In this document: piece after piece, positions 45,728 through 58,500 of the stretch
Layout: every line of letters starts with the position of its first letter
Position numbering within the stretch: the stretch's first letter is position 1
Assembly: GCA_029204225.1 (NCBI GenBank)
Contig: CM055115.1
Span: forward strand, 9,772,099 to 9,836,098
Direction: 5' to 3'
Origin: Diphasiastrum complanatum
Lineage: Eukaryota > Streptophyta > Lycopodiopsida > Lycopodiales > Lycopodiaceae
Length of the DNA stretch: 64,000 nt
Position numbers and translations under genes: made by a program
The notes under the pieces: model-generated
Seen by the model: the letters and a program-made list of their open reading frames with translations, nothing else
Told to the model about the DNA's origin: nothing
Database searches by the model: none

Positions 45728-48700
45728 ATGTCATCCATGGGTGGATATTTGATGGAATCAAGTGAGAGACTCACTTCCACAAATTATTCCATTTGGAAAG
45801 TGAGAATGGAATCACTCCTAGTGATCCATGATCTATATGACATAGTTCAAGGAGTAGAGGAAGAGCCTCAAACTCCCCAAGAACAAGCCAAATACAAGAA
45901 GAGAGCAAGATTAGCTCTACATTGCATAAAGTTAAATGTATGCAATGACCTCTTGAAAGAGGTGTCTTCTTGTACCTCATCCAAAGAGGCTTGGAATTCA
46001 TTAAAGAGCATTTATGAATCCAACAATACTTCAAGAATCCTCATGCTAAGAAATCAAGTTTTCCAAAGCATGAAAGGAAGTGGAGAGAGTGGACAAGAGT
46101 ATGTTCTTAGGATCAAATCTCTTAACAAGGAGTTAAGTGCAATAGGAGAGAAGATCCAAGATCAAGAACTAGTACAAATCATTTTGAATGGTCTAAGTGA
46201 TGAGTTTACCAACTTAGTCCAATCATTTGCCATTCAAGACTCTCTTCCATCCATTGAAAAGTTGCACAATGTTCTTGTGGCCGAGGAGAGTAGGCTTCTA
46301 CACCTCAAGACAAGAATGGATAGCATGTCACTTAATGGAGGAGAGGAGAAAGCTAACTTTACATCTAAAGGCAAGAAAAAGCAAAATCCATTCAAGAAAA
46401 ATCAAGGCAAGGAGGCCGAGATGAAGAATGGAGGATCTACCTCCAAAGGCAAAGTGAAGAACAAGGCAAAACTAAAGTGTTTCTTTTGTGGAAAGAAAGG
46501 ACACTTTGCCTCAGAATGCTACTTGAAGAAGAATCAACAAGCCAAAGGAGATCAAGGGAACATTGCTCAAGAGGAAGAATATGAGGATGGATTCAACACA
46601 TCCTTAATGGTTGCATCTACACCAACTTCAAGTCAAGACACATGGTGGATAGATAGTGGGGCTAGTTCCCACATGTCCTTTAACAAGCATTATTTTTCTA
46701 CTCTTCTATCTTGTAATGACTCTAAGAAGTCAATATACACTGCTAGTGATCAAGCATGCAAGATAGATGGCATAGGATCTATACCTCTTTGTTTAGGCAC
46801 ATCTAAAAGGATAGATCTAGATAATGTTTTGTATGTTCCTACCATTTCAAGAAACTTGCTTAGTGTAGGACAATTAATGGACAATGGACTAGATGTACAT
46901 TTCAAGAATGGAGTTTGTTCCATCTTGAAAAATGATAAGTGCATAGCTAGTGGCATTAAGCAAGGTAGACTTTTCAAGTTGGATGCTAATGTTGCAAGTG
47001 AAAGTGTGAACTTGGCTAGGGAGGAGCTAACTCAAGTGGAGCTTTGGCATAAGAGATTAGGCCATCCTAATCTTCAATCTATGGAGTCAATGGCAAGCAA
47101 GGAACTAGCTCTCGGCCTACCAAGAGCTTTCAAGAAGTGTGGAAAAATGTGTGAGGCATGTGGCCTTGCAAAGTCACACAAATCTTCTTACAAGAAATCT
47201 TCATCAAGATCTCTCTCTCCCTTGGATCTCATACATTCTGATGTACATAGTTTTTCACATGCAAGTAATGGAGGTGCCTTGATGTATGTAACTTTTATAG
47301 ATGATTGTACTAGATTCACATGGATTGAGTTACTATCAAAGAAAAATCTTGTTTATGAAGCTTTCATTAAGTTCAAGTCTCTAGTAGAGAAACAACTTAG
47401 TACTTCTATCAAAGCACTAAGATGTGATAATGGAGGAGAGTACACCTCCAATAAAATGAAAGACTTTTGTGAGATCAATGGTATTAAGTTACAATACACT
47501 TGTTCCTACACCCCTCAACAAAATGGGGTGGCCGAGAGGAAAAATAGGAGTCTATGTGAGTGTGCAAAGTCCTTGAGGCTTGATGCATCACTTCCCATCT
47601 CATTTTGGGGAGAAGCCATAACATGTGCTAATTATTTGTGTAATAGACTTCCTAGTAGTGCTATAGATGGGATCTCACCTTATCAAGCCTTGTTTGATAA
47701 GAAACCCAATGTAAAATATTTTAAGATCTTTGGATGTACTTGTTATGTACACATTCCTTTGGAGACTAGAAGGAAAGAAGATGCTACCTCCTTCAAAGGA
47801 ATCTTTGTTGGCTATGGAGAAAATAGCAAGGGATATAGGATATATGATCCTACATCCAAGAAAGTAAAGGTAAGCAAGGATGTACTTTTTGATGAGTCAC
47901 AATTTGCTAAGAGCTTGTCAAATGGATCTAACCCATTGTGCATTGAAGATCTTGACAAATCCGAGGAGGATCTTGACAAACCCGAGGAGGATCATGACAA
48001 ACCCGAGGATGGAGATTTGGATCCAAGTCAAAAGGGGCCAAGAAGATCATCAAGGAGCAAGGCCGAGCCCTCAAGGCTTACCTATGTGGACAAGGGAAAG
48101 CAAAAGGAAGGCTCTACATCTTCTACCTCTTACTCTTTTTTAGCTACATTGATTGAAGAACCATCATCTTTTGAAGAAGCATGTAAATCTAAAGTTTGGA
48201 GAGATGCAATGCAAGTAGAGTATGATGCATTAGAAGAAAATCATACTTGGAATCTTGTAAATCTTCCAAGAGGAAAGAAACCACTTGCATGTAAGTGGAT
48301 TTATAGAATTAAGTACAATCAAGATGGATCTATTAGTAAATACAAAGCTAGGCTTGTTGCTAAGGGATTTCTTCAAATAAAAGGATTGGATTATGAAGAA
48401 ACATTTGCACCTGTAGCTAAGCTTGTAACTATTAGATTAATCATTTGCATTGCTACTTTGTTCAAATGGGATCTCTACCAAATGGATGTGACAAATGCCT
48501 TCTTGAATGGCTTCTTAGAAGAGGAAATCTACATGATGCAACCCGAGGGCTTCATCAAGATTGGTGAGGAGCAAAAGGTGTGCTACTTAAGGAAGAGCCT
48601 ATATGGCTTGAAGCAAGCACCTAGAGCTTGGTACTCTAGGTTGCATGATTTTCTCTATTCCCTTGGCTTTGTACTAAGTGCTTATGAACCTTCTTTATAT

Positions 48701-49708
48701 TTCAAATGTAATGAAGGAAAGATCATCATTTTGGTTCTTTATGTTGATGACATCATTATGACAGGAAATGATGATGATGGCATAGGCAAAGTAAAAGTTG
48801 ACTTATCTAGTGAGTTCAAGATGGTAGATCTAGGCTTCCTAAAGTTTATACTTGGGATAGAAGTGTCTAGAAGTAGCAATTGTACTTTCATAAGTCAATC
48901 TAAGTATGCTACTTCCATTCTTGAAAGATTTGGTATGAAAGATTGTAAGGGGATTGACACCCCTATGGAGCATGTTGTGAAAGCAACTAATGAAGGTGAT
49001 GAAGCATCCTTTGAGGACATCACTCTCTTTAGGAAGCTTATAGGCTCTCTAATCTATTTAACCATCACTAGACCTGACTTAAGTTTTTGTGTAAGCAAGT
49101 TGAGTCAAAGTATGCAAGCTCCTTTAATTCATCATTGGAAAAGTGCCAAGAGAGTACTTAGATATGTTTCTAGTACTAGATTTTTTGGTATACTTTATGA
49201 AGGATCTAACTTGCACTTGAGAGCCTACTCGGATTCAGATTTTGCAGGTGACAAGATGGATAGGAAGTCCATTAGTGCATTTGCAACATTTCTTTGTGGA
49301 GGAGTGATATCTTGGCTTTCCAAAAAGCAAGATACAATCTCACTATCTTCTTGTGAAGCCGAGTACAAGGCATTGACTTCAACAACCAAAGAGCTCTTAT
49401 GGCTAAGAAGACTCTTGATGGAACTACATGTGCTAGAGGCCGAGGAGATCCCTTACATATTTTGTGACAATCAAGCTTCTCAACAAATTGCTTCAAATCC
49501 TATCTTCCATGCTAGAACAAAGCATATTGAGATAGCTCACCACTTTGTGAGGGAGAAGGTACAATCCAAGGAAGTGCAACTACATCATGTACCATCATCC
49601 GAATGCATAGCTGATATCTTAACCAAACCATTGTCCAAAGATCCATTTTTTAAGTTAAGATATGCTCTTGGAATTGTAGATAGATGTACACTAGATTTGC
49701 CAAGTTAG
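45728..49708 (+). CDS. Gag-pol polyprotein of Copia element A (1326 aa)
   Basis: Complete frame. Domains: DUF4219/UBN2 gag (1-200), Lys-rich linker, CCHC knuckle C251-C264, protease DSGA with D309, GAG-pre-integrase (LWHKRLGHPN) near 440, integrase D505, D567 and E603 (35 residues between the last two), an acidic linker with three ExxDKPEED-type repeats near 738-755, RT with YVDD 1005-1008, RNase H with D1169, E1210 and D1247. Every catalytic residue I can check is present. The start is the first ATG of the gag, about 595 bp after the PBS; a second ATG three codons on is equally possible. It ends 13 bp before the LTR. A2 (1-3891) is a near-identical relative. Confidence 0.96.
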   Translation: MSSMGGYLMESSERLTSTNYSIWKVRMESLLVIHDLYDIVQGVEEEPQTPQEQAKYKKRARLALHCIKLNVCNDLLKEVSSCTSSKEAWNSLKSIYESNNTSRILMLRNQVFQSMKGSGESGQEYVLRIKSLNKELSAIGEKIQDQELVQIILNGLSDEFTNLVQSFAIQDSLPSIEKLHNVLVAEESRLLHLKTRMDSMSLNGGEEKANFTSKGKKKQNPFKKNQGKEAEMKNGGSTSKGKVKNKAKLKCFFCGKKGHFASECYLKKNQQAKGDQGNIAQEEEYEDGFNTSLMVASTPTSSQDTWWIDSGASSHMSFNKHYFSTLLSCNDSKKSIYTASDQACKIDGIGSIPLCLGTSKRIDLDNVLYVPTISRNLLSVGQLMDNGLDVHFKNGVCSILKNDKCIASGIKQGRLFKLDANVASESVNLAREELTQVELWHKRLGHPNLQSMESMASKELALGLPRAFKKCGKMCEACGLAKSHKSSYKKSSSRSLSPLDLIHSDVHSFSHASNGGALMYVTFIDDCTRFTWIELLSKKNLVYEAFIKFKSLVEKQLSTSIKALRCDNGGEYTSNKMKDFCEINGIKLQYTCSYTPQQNGVAERKNRSLCECAKSLRLDASLPISFWGEAITCANYLCNRLPSSAIDGISPYQALFDKKPNVKYFKIFGCTCYVHIPLETRRKEDATSFKGIFVGYGENSKGYRIYDPTSKKVKVSKDVLFDESQFAKSLSNGSNPLCIEDLDKSEEDLDKPEEDHDKPEDGDLDPSQKGPRRSSRSKAEPSRLTYVDKGKQKEGSTSSTSYSFLATLIEEPSSFEEACKSKVWRDAMQVEYDALEENHTWNLVNLPRGKKPLACKWIYRIKYNQDGSISKYKARLVAKGFLQIKGLDYEETFAPVAKLVTIRLIICIATLFKWDLYQMDVTNAFLNGFLEEEIYMMQPEGFIKIGEEQKVCYLRKSLYGLKQAPRAWYSRLHDFLYSLGFVLSAYEPSLYFKCNEGKIIILVLYVDDIIMTGNDDDGIGKVKVDLSSEFKMVDLGFLKFILGIEVSRSSNCTFISQSKYATSILERFGMKDCKGIDTPMEHVVKATNEGDEASFEDITLFRKLIGSLIYLTITRPDLSFCVSKLSQSMQAPLIHHWKSAKRVLRYVSSTRFFGILYEGSNLHLRAYSDSDFAGDKMDRKSISAFATFLCGGVISWLSKKQDTISLSSCEAEYKALTSTTKELLWLRRLLMELHVLEAEEIPYIFCDNQASQQIASNPIFHARTKHIEIAHHFVREKVQSKEVQLHHVPSSECIADILTKPLSKDPFFKLRYALGIVDRCTLDLPS

Positions 49709-49721
49709 AAGTGAGGAGGAG

Positions 49722-50583
49722 TGTTGAAAATTGTCACTTCTCACTTGACATTGGTTCATGTAAATATTGATCAAACATTAGAATATGTTGATGATATGAT
49801 TTCACACGTGTGGAGCATGTTCCCATGTGTGAAAGGATGTACTTTTCATGTTTGTATATATCCAAATTGATTTTGTATCATTCTAGTTAGTGTGAACATG
49901 AAATGACTAGTTTTTAGTCAAGTTGACTAGTCACCTACAAATTAGCTTTTCCTTGCATGTGCATGAGTAAATGCTCCCACATGGCAAGTGGATGTTCACA
50001 TGTGTGTATAGAGTACTAGAATATAAGAGTTGACCATTTTCCTTAGATCCTATTTTGTAGGGAATATTCCTATATTCTAGGAGACTAGCTTTTTGGATTT
50101 TAGTCATATTCTAGAAGGTCAACTATTGGATAAGGATCAAGGATGGATCAAATGGATAGATATGAGTGATGTGGCACTCTTCACACGTGTGAAGGCCTGC
50201 TGGACTGTACCAGACTCATGGATGTACTTGATCCATAAAAGGATCATCATTTTGCTAAGAAAATTGATGAGACTTTTGCACTCTACACTTTTGTGAGATT
50301 TCTAGTCATTTGTCTTGTGATTTTTATGCATGATTGCTATCTAGTATCATTGTACTTGTTGTTTCAGGTGCAGTCCGTACAGTGGACAGTACTCCACACG
50401 TGTGAAGCCGCTCTCACTAAAAAATGATGTGTTGATCCATTGCTCTTGCTTAAATCCAAGTGTAGTGAATCTAGATCAAGATCTAATGTGTAGAACTTGA
50501 TAGATTCATTGATTAAGCAACCAATAACTCTCTATGATTGTAAAGTACAATCATTATTGTCCTAAAAACTGTAAAATTTATCA
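49722..50583 (+). repeat. 3' LTR of element A (862 bp)
   Basis: Starts TGTTGAAAATTG directly after the polypurine tract and ends TTTATCA before the CACAC duplication. This uninterrupted copy proves where B entered the 5' LTR. Confidence 0.97.
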
Positions 50584-50588
50584 CACAC

Positions 50589-51222
50589 AATATGAATGGA
50601 AGGGCATGATCATAGGGGCATCACTCAAGAAAACCATCATGATCAAGGAGCTTAGTATAGCATCAAACTCATGGGAAATCTTCTTATTAAGCATGGAGTA
50701 GATACAATGCAAAAGGCTCCTCTTCACAAAGAGAGAGTCTCTTAAATAAGCAAGAGAGCTCCTTAGTTGGCCTCCTAGTGGAATTCCCACATTTCACAAA
50801 TTACAAGTGGAATATTGCTCTCCACTAGAGGTCACCATCAAAAGGTGGCTCACTCTACTTTCTTTAAGAGGGGTCTACTTGCATTTATTACATTTGCTTA
50901 GAAATACTAGTTCCTACATGGTCATTCCATCTTCCGGGATTCACCATGAGGCTTACACAGTTCTTGCATGTCTTTCCTAGCTAGTATTTCTCGGCTCTCA
51001 TACTCGGCTCTCAGTCTTCATTAGTCTCGTCTTCTCAGAGACCTCCTCGGTCTAAGGTGAGAGGTGCTCTTGAGTTGCTCTGTCAAAGTATCTTGGGGAT
51101 TCGTCAAAATCAGCCAACATTGATGGAAGCCATTGTTTGAATAACCTGGCTTTGAGAACCTTAATACTCGTATACCACTATTGAAATCCTTTGAACGATC
51201 AACCCACTCTGATACAGAGTGT
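50589..51222. other. Non-coding flank, possible decayed element leader
   Basis: Short ORFs only. On the minus strand the sequence leading away from 51222 begins CTCTGTATCAGAGTGGG, reminiscent of a mutated PBS region. Confidence 0.4.
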
Positions 51223-51770
51223 TGGTATGCTCTATTTAGGTCAAAACGTTAGAAGCGTGAACGAGCACACTTGAATGCTCTATTTCAATGCTGGAAAGAC
51301 TCAAATTCCTTATGCAAAGCTCAGATAGAGTCAGTCTATGTAGTTGTAGCTACTACTTCATCTTACAAAAAATGATCTTCTAGGCAACAGACTGACACTA
51401 CAGATTTGATTTAAGTTTATGAACAGTAGATCATGTTTAGTAACAGCGGAAGTATATCTACTGTAAGCAAGCATCAAATTCATTCACAGATTACACATCA
51501 TAAGTAGAATGTCGCAACTCTAATTTCACAAATAAGTTTACAACAACGCTTTCAAGTGCCATCTGTTTCTCATATCAGCGCGTCGGTGCAAGAGAGGTAT
51601 TCTCTCTTACGAGGACTCTAGCTACTGTTAATTCTATATCTGTTTGTGTGACAATGTGTGTCTGCTACTACATGACTAACACTCACGCATCAAAAATAGC
51701 CAACTCATTTCTCTCCTTCATCTTGTTTATATAGGAACAAAGAAAAGGGAGTTTTGCTAATCCTTTCATA
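51223..51770 (-). repeat. Possible LTR segment, minus strand
   Basis: On the minus strand it ends GCATACCAACA next to a PBS-like ATCAGAG, and has a TATA-like CCTATATAAAC near 51733. Further left boundary-to-promoter sequence may extend into 51771-52440. No partner LTR is in the window. Confidence 0.4.
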
Positions 51771-51879
51771 ACAAGAAACTGGATAAGCTCATTCTAACGA
51801 CTTCCAGTTGTGCATCGTCATCGTTCTAGAGTCCGTTCTCCATGCTGGTATTTTGTTGATCTTCCTTGGTACTTGGGTC

Positions 51880-52440
51880 ATGAAGATCCATCATTTTTGT
51901 AGCCGTCTATGACCGCAATTGTTGCTTTGCAGTCGTGAGTGGTTGTGAACCGTATCACATACTGACTGCAATCGTTCCCTTTGCAATGGCCTTCGATCAG
52001 CTACTTCATGAACTGGTTCCTTTCGGTCTTCGCTAGCATACCGCAATCTTTGACATTGCGGTGGCTTTCGGTTCCTAGCGGTGCCTTCAGGTGCGGTTTG
52101 GTTCCTTCGGTCTTCGCTTGTGGACCGTATGTTGGTGCTTCCCTGCTGGTGGTTTTCCTTGGCTTGGTTGGTCTTCGCTTGTAGCCGTAAGGTTGACCCT
52201 TGCGGTGCATTACTGTTGCATTTGGTTTACTTCGATTCCGTAATGGACCGTATGCAGGACTTTATGGTTGTCTGCGGTGCTTTCGTCAAAGTCATTTGCA
52301 TTGCGATTGCGGTGGTTTACGGTTTCTATCTGTGGGCAGTTCCCATGTATTTCTGCAGGTAAGGCTTGTTGACTCTTACCGTGTATTTCTGCAAGATTCG
52401 GTTCATAAACTGGCAATGCTTTGTGGGTAGAAACTTTATG
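51880..52440. other. Imperfect ACCGCAA/TTGCGGT-rich sequence
   Basis: Variants of ACCGCAA, TTGCGGT, GACCGTATG and TTCGGTCTTCGCT recur many times at irregular spacing. ORFs across it carry no known domain. It may be the upstream part of an old LTR. Confidence 0.4.
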
Positions 52441-52675
52441 TTTCTTCATGCTTGAGGGCATGTCCTGGGTTTCGTTAGTAAGTTTGAACATGTGTCTATC
52501 TAGTTAGATGACACTTGTCAAGCCCATGCAGTTTGGGACTTATACTATATGCATAGTGTTTCTTGTTATTCAAAAGCTTTTGTTGTGTCCCTTTGAGAGC
52601 TACGGATGCTTGAGTTATGTTGGTGTGATATGCATACTACACTAAATTCTGTATTATCCTTGAGGAATTCCAACA

Positions 52676-52687
52676 TGGTATTAGAGC
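52676..52687 (+). other. Decayed primer binding site of another LTR element (K)
   Basis: TGGTATTAGAGC, one C-to-T change from the PBS, directly after CCAACA that could be an LTR end. The LTR to the left and the gag to the right are not recognisable. Imperfect 23-27-bp repeats of AATTGTAG(T)GAATTCTA lie at about 52875-52940. Confidence 0.5.
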
Positions 52688-53072
52688 TGCAAGACGCTAC
52701 AAGCGTGCACGATCCAAAAGAGCTGTTCACCCGAAAAACCAACATCAGAGAAGGAGCCTTTGAAGGACAACATACTGGGATATTGGTAGTCCAGTTGACA
52801 GAAAGTAGTAAAGTTCCTTTGATTTGATCTTCAAGAAAGCAATGGCAAAAGGTTAAAGTAAGAATTCTGAGAGAATTTCGAGATAAATTGTAGATAATTC
52901 TAAGGTATATTGTAGTGAATTCTAGGGTAAATTGTAGTAGCTTCAGTGGTTTTTGAAAAAAAATATTGTTTGAGGTAGAGAATCCATTATATGGATAGCC
53001 ATTTGGTGCAACTAGATCTGTAGAGGAGCTGCACATAACAATGATAGCTAGCCAAATATTTACAGAGAACAA

Positions 53073-54376
53073 TTGGGTGGAAATCTGAAAAAGTTTTGAA
53101 AATTTTAGATTTCATGGGATGTTGGCAAGTTTCTCAAAAAAAATGAACCGCTTGTAGTCAGTATAGGCATGTAGAGGGTTACGGGAACTCTGAGGTCTAG
53201 ACGGTCTGCAAGCTGCCTCTTTTTTCAAGTACTCATGTAACTATCTGGCTAAAATGGTGGCGGCGGTCTCAGTCGTAGCTTACTCTGCTTTGGTATTGGC
53301 TATGATCTTCTTTTGAATATTGTCTCATGGATATGTGAACGACTTTCATAGCACTAGGTAGAAGCCTCCTCTCCTAGGCCACCACCAAATTGAACTACAA
53401 ACTTATAACTAAAATCATTGGTTGTAACTGAAGCTTTTTTCGATCAATAAGAATTTGATAAAATGTTGTGAGGGACACTTGTGTCAAAAAGAAGAATGAC
53501 TTCATCGTCTTCTATTGTTTAATTCAACATAATGAACTTAGGTTGATAGACTACAAATTTGTTGGTTGTCCCACACAAAAGCTTGCACTATATGTACTCA
53601 TTTGGGTTCTCTCTTGAAATTATATTTCCTTTTAACATGACCAATTTTTCACATTGAAATTCTCATTGGTTCTACTAGAAAGCCACAACCTCTTGGGAGC
53701 ATTTTGCTCACTATACCCTGTGGAGAAAAAAATGCATAGATTTTTGTTGTCCATGCTTCTCAATGAAACCCATCATCGACCTGCCATTGCCAACAAGCAG
53801 CGTCTAGCCAATTTTTGTACAAACTAAGTTCAAAATGGAGGCTGTCTGTCATAGATGGTTAATCTGCTATCCAGTGCTAACCAACACGACATGTGCTACT
53901 TATGACTGCTCACAACCCACTCGCTCATCAGCTATTGAATCTGCTTTTCTGCTCCATGTGGCTTTTAAGAGACGCCAATTCAGCACATTCTTGGGCTAAA
54001 ATTACTGAAGAGAAGTGCTAAAGTTCGCCCTCCTGTACATCGCTGTAGTAGCGCCCTTCAGAGGTCTGAATCTTCAGAGTTTTGTGGGCTTCTGGATCGC
54101 TGATTGTGATGCTACCACAGGTCTGTGTTAGACCATTTTGTGGCTGCCAACATACGCAAGTACTGTTGAGTTTTCGGTCAGAGGTATGATGCTACAAAAT
54201 TATTTCTGGCTTTACTAGTGTGATCAGGCCGTTGCACCATATCCGGGTGCTTGTTATGAAGCAGAAGCATACGCGTGGCATACGTAGACCCATAAGTGCA
54301 TGCAGATAGGCTACACCATGTCTGCATAAGCTGAGATTCAGCAGCATACTATCGTCGGGTGGTGTAGCGGCCATCT
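53073..54376. other. No gene seen
   Basis: Decayed sequence with short ORFs only. Nothing could be assigned. Confidence 0.5.
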
Positions 54377-54826
54377 GTAGCTGTAGCGCAGGCATCCCAA
54401 AGGGAGCCAGAATCACGACCTAGCTTCCCAGCCTTCAATTCTTGCCATCCAAACCCACTTGACATACAAGCAGCCAACTCGCCAACAACGATCAAACTTA
54501 ATCGACTTGAAGTTCCGAAAACCAACATTGAGATCCAACCTGGCGCCATGCCAGATCGGGGGTCCCGATGAGGGTGACTTCCCTCCAAGCAAGCCGCCCG
54601 ACATACATCAAATTTAACCAACTCGAAGCTTCGTTACAAACGAGTAACATCCATTCCAAGCAAGCGGCCTGACTTTTATCAGACTTAACCAACTGAAAGC
54701 TTCGTCACGAGCGCTGGAAGCCAACCTGGCGCCACGCCGGACTGGACAGCCATAAACAGGTAACTTCCACCCAAGCAAGCCATCCAACTCAGTCGACAGG
54801 TTAGAGCCCGTTCCCCAAGAGCTTAA

Positions 54827-55508
54827 TGTAAAAATTACAGAAAATAAGGACCCTAAAACACTTGAAATGATGAGGGAAACAATAGATTATGATCTCATAA
54901 GATTAGCACAAGTTGAACCATCAAAATCCATCAAAAATCTATGCTTGAACCTCACTAAATGGCCCAAATCCTTGAAGAAGGATTCACACGTGTGAAAGTA
55001 CGGCCTCCCACAGTCTGAGTACTGTACACCAGACCTACATTCAATCCTATAATCATTAGTAATCACAAGTACTCAAACAATTATGAACATAGAGAGCAAT
55101 TGCACCATTATAAGAGAAAAATCATGAAATTGCTTGATTGATTTTGGTGAGATATCATCACCTATATATACATGATCCATCACGGTTTTGGGCAGGTATG
55201 AGTAGCCCTAAACCTATCCCTAATGCTAATTTTGGTGGATCTTTCATCCCTACCAAGTTAGGGTTGGAATCTTGGAGATCCCTCAACAATGCAAAAATTA
55301 CCAAAAATAGCTCCTATTTTTTCTCCCTTGTATCTAAGCATAATTTGGACTCATTCCAAAGGTTCTAACACTTAGGTCTACTTGAGAACATCCTTATGAA
55401 TGGAATCCTATGCTATTTGGCACGTGTGACAAGCCACATCATGACCATCTAACTATTTACAAGTCATATGACCAAAACTAGTCAAGCTAGAATTGTGAAT
55501 TTTTAACA
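54827..55508 (-). repeat. 3' LTR of element C
   Basis: TGTTAAAAATTC...GTAATTTTTACA on the minus strand. Palindrome TTCACACGTGTGAA at 54983-54996 with adjacent GTACGG and GTACTG. Confidence 0.96.
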
Positions 55509-55522
55509 CTCCTCCTCATTAT

Positions 55523-58500
55523 CTAGCTTGGTTCAATCATTGCTTTACTAATCACTCCAAGTGATGATCTGAACTTCATAAAAGGTGTCTTTTGAAGTGG
55601 TTTAGTAAGTAGATCAGCTACACATTCATTTCTTGGAACATGCTCCAAAGCAATCTCCTTGGCTTGCACCATTTCTCTCACAAAGTGATGGCATATCTCA
55701 ATGTGCTTAGATCTTGCATGGAAGATTGGGTTAGATGCAAGGTGTTGGGCTGATATATTGTCATTGTAGATGATTGGTGCCTTCTCTGAATCCATGATCT
55801 TTAGTTCCACCAATAATCTCTTGATCCAAAGTACCTCCTTTGTAGTGGTTGTCAAAGCTTTGTACTCGGCCTCGGTTGAAGATAGAGATATAGTTTCTTG
55901 CTTTTTTGAAAGCCATGAAACCACACCTTCTCCTATGAAAGTTGAATAGGCACTTGTTGATTTCCTATCCCTCTTGTCCCCTGCAAAATCTGAATCACTA
56001 AATGCATGAAGGTTAATCACATCTCCTCTATATAGAATCCCAAAATCCAATGTACCCGAGATGTATCTTAGAATCCTCTTAGCCTTTTTCCAATGGATAT
56101 TCAATGGCTTTTGCATGGATTGGCTCAACCTACATACACTAAAGCTAAGATCTGGTCTAGTTATAGTGATCCACATTAAGGAACCTATAAGTTGCCTAAA
56201 CAAAGTGATGTCCATGAAGGATCTTTCATCATCTTCATTTGGCACTTTTACATCTTGCTCCATTGGTGTGTCAACACTTTTGCATACTTCCATCTTAAAC
56301 TTCTTCAAAAGACTTTGAGCATAGTTTACTTGACTTATAAAGATAAAATCAGACCCTCTAAGAACTTCTATGCCTAAGATGAAGTGAAGACACCCTAGAT
56401 CTACCATCTTGAACTCTAAGGATAGACCTATCTTGATTTTTTCAATACCATCAACACTATTTCCACTAATGATGATGTCATCTACATAAATGAGTAAAAG
56501 TACAATACCAACATCATCAATCTTAATGTAAAGAGTGGAATCATATTCACTTTGAACAAAAGAAAGTGAAATAAGATAGCAATGTAGTCTTGAATTCCAA
56601 GATCTCGAGGCTTGCTTCAAGCCATAGATGTTTCTTTGGAGATGGCATACTTTGTTCTCCATTCCATGCTTGATGAACCCTTGTGGCTGTTCCATATAGA
56701 TATCTTCTTCCAAAAAACCATTCAAGAAAGCATTAGAGACATCCATTTGACATAGAATCCATCCAAAATGTGATGCAAGTGCAATGATTAGTCTTATTGT
56801 GACCATCTTGGCCACGGGTGCAAAAGTTTCCTCATAGTCTATCCCTCTCTCTTGAGCATAACCTTTTGCAACTAATCTTGCTTTATGTTTATTAACACTC
56901 CCATTTGCATTCAACTTAAGCTTGAAGACCCACTTGCATCCTATTACATTCCTTTGAGGTCTCTCAACAAGCAACCAAGTTTCATTCTCAATCAAGGCAT
57001 CATACTCATCCAACATAGCTTTATACCATTCTTTGGAGTTCAATGCATCTTCAACATTAGACGGTTCTTCAAAACTAGATAAAGCATAAGAAGTGGATGA
57101 GATACCCTCAACTTGCTGTCCTTTGCCTTGATATGTGAGCCTTGATGGCTCCACTTTTGCCCTTGAAGATATCCTTGGTGTGATAGGTGGGTTTGGTGCT
57201 TGCTCCTCCATGAGCTCCTCCTCAAAACCAAGATTTTGCTCCTCGGCCATCTTCTTCTTGATTGTTGGAGCACTTGAGCCTTCTTCAAGCATATGCACAT
57301 GATGTTCATCAAAGATGACATCCCTTGAAACAACAAATTTGTTCAAGGATGGGAGATAGACTTTGTAGCCCTTTCTTGAGCTTGCATATCCAAGCATGAT
57401 CCCTCTTGTGGAAGATGGATCCTCCTTGGTTCTTGTTTCCAATGGCACATGCACATAACATATACACCCAAAAACTTTCAAGTGATTAAGATTGGGTTTC
57501 TTTCCATACAACATCTCATAAGGAGTTTTGCCTTCAATTGCTTTGCAAGACACCCTATTCATCAAGTAGTTTGCACATACAAGAGACTCACCCCAAAAGG
57601 ATTTGGGCAAACAAGCATCTAATCTTAAAGCCTTAGAATATTCACATAATGTTCTATTCCTTCTTTCAGCAACTCCATTTTGTTGAGGAGTGTAAGGACA
57701 AGAAGTCTCTTTCTTGATCCCTTCCTCCTCCCAAAAGGCCTTGAACTCATTGGAGATGAATTCTCCACCATTGTCACTTCTAAGAATCTTGATGCTATGA
57801 TTATGATGCTTTTCCACAAACAACTTGAACTTTACAAAAGTATCAAATACTTGAGACTTGAAGAAAAGTAAGAACACCCAACAATATCTTGAGTAGTCAT
57901 CAATGAAGGTTAAAAACATGGATGAACCTCCATTAGATTTGGTGCTAGCAATGTGCACATCCGAGTGTATGAGTTCAAGAGGATGAGATGACTTTGTGAT
58001 GGAGTTAGGAAACACCTTCTTATGTGCCTTGGATAAGGCACAAGCTTCACAAACCTTGTCTTCCTTCCCAATAGACCTTGGTAGGCCTAAAGCATACTCC
58101 TCCTTGATCATAGCCTCCATGGAACCCGAGTTGACATGTCCAAGTCTTTTGTGCCATAAAGTAAAGGTAGATATCTTGCTCTTCTCGGCCAACATGACAA
58201 CATTGGTATCCACAAATGCATCCAGCTTATAAAGTTTGCCAGGTCTAGTGCCCTTAGCCACTATCTTACCCTTCTTCTTGATGAAACATTCATTTGAAGC
58301 AAAGTCAACATTGAAACCATTGTCTACCATTTGGCCAACACTTAGTAGATTCTTTGTTATTGTAGGAATGTACAAAACACCTTCTATGTTGATCTTTTTG
58401 GAAGATCCTAAGCAAAGGGGAATGCTACCAACTCCTTCAATCTTACAAGCTTCATCATTTGCTGTATAGATAGACTTTATAGGTCCATCATAAGACAAGA

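Larger units (their letters stand above)
38405..50583 (+). mobile_element. Intact Ty1/Copia element A, interrupted by element B
   Basis: LTRs of 862 bp: the 5' copy is split into 38405-38485 and 44352-45132 (plus the duplicated GATTT), the 3' copy is 49722-50583. Target duplication CACAC lies at 38400-38404 and 50584-50588. PBS at 45133, polypurine tract TGAGGAGGAG at 49712-49721, one open gag-pol frame. The two LTRs differ at one position that I can see (G at 44571, T at 50022), so insertion was recent. B sits at LTR nucleotide 81, upstream of the TATA-like GTATATATCC (44403), so the core promoter may survive. Confidence 0.96.

Noticed and set aside
52200-52827. Short ORFs around the K PBS
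   Set aside because: No gag-like motif; sequence too decayed to call a protein.
54349-54621. Minus-strand ORFs in the D solo LTR
   Set aside because: Mirror of the same chance openings as at 12649-13073.
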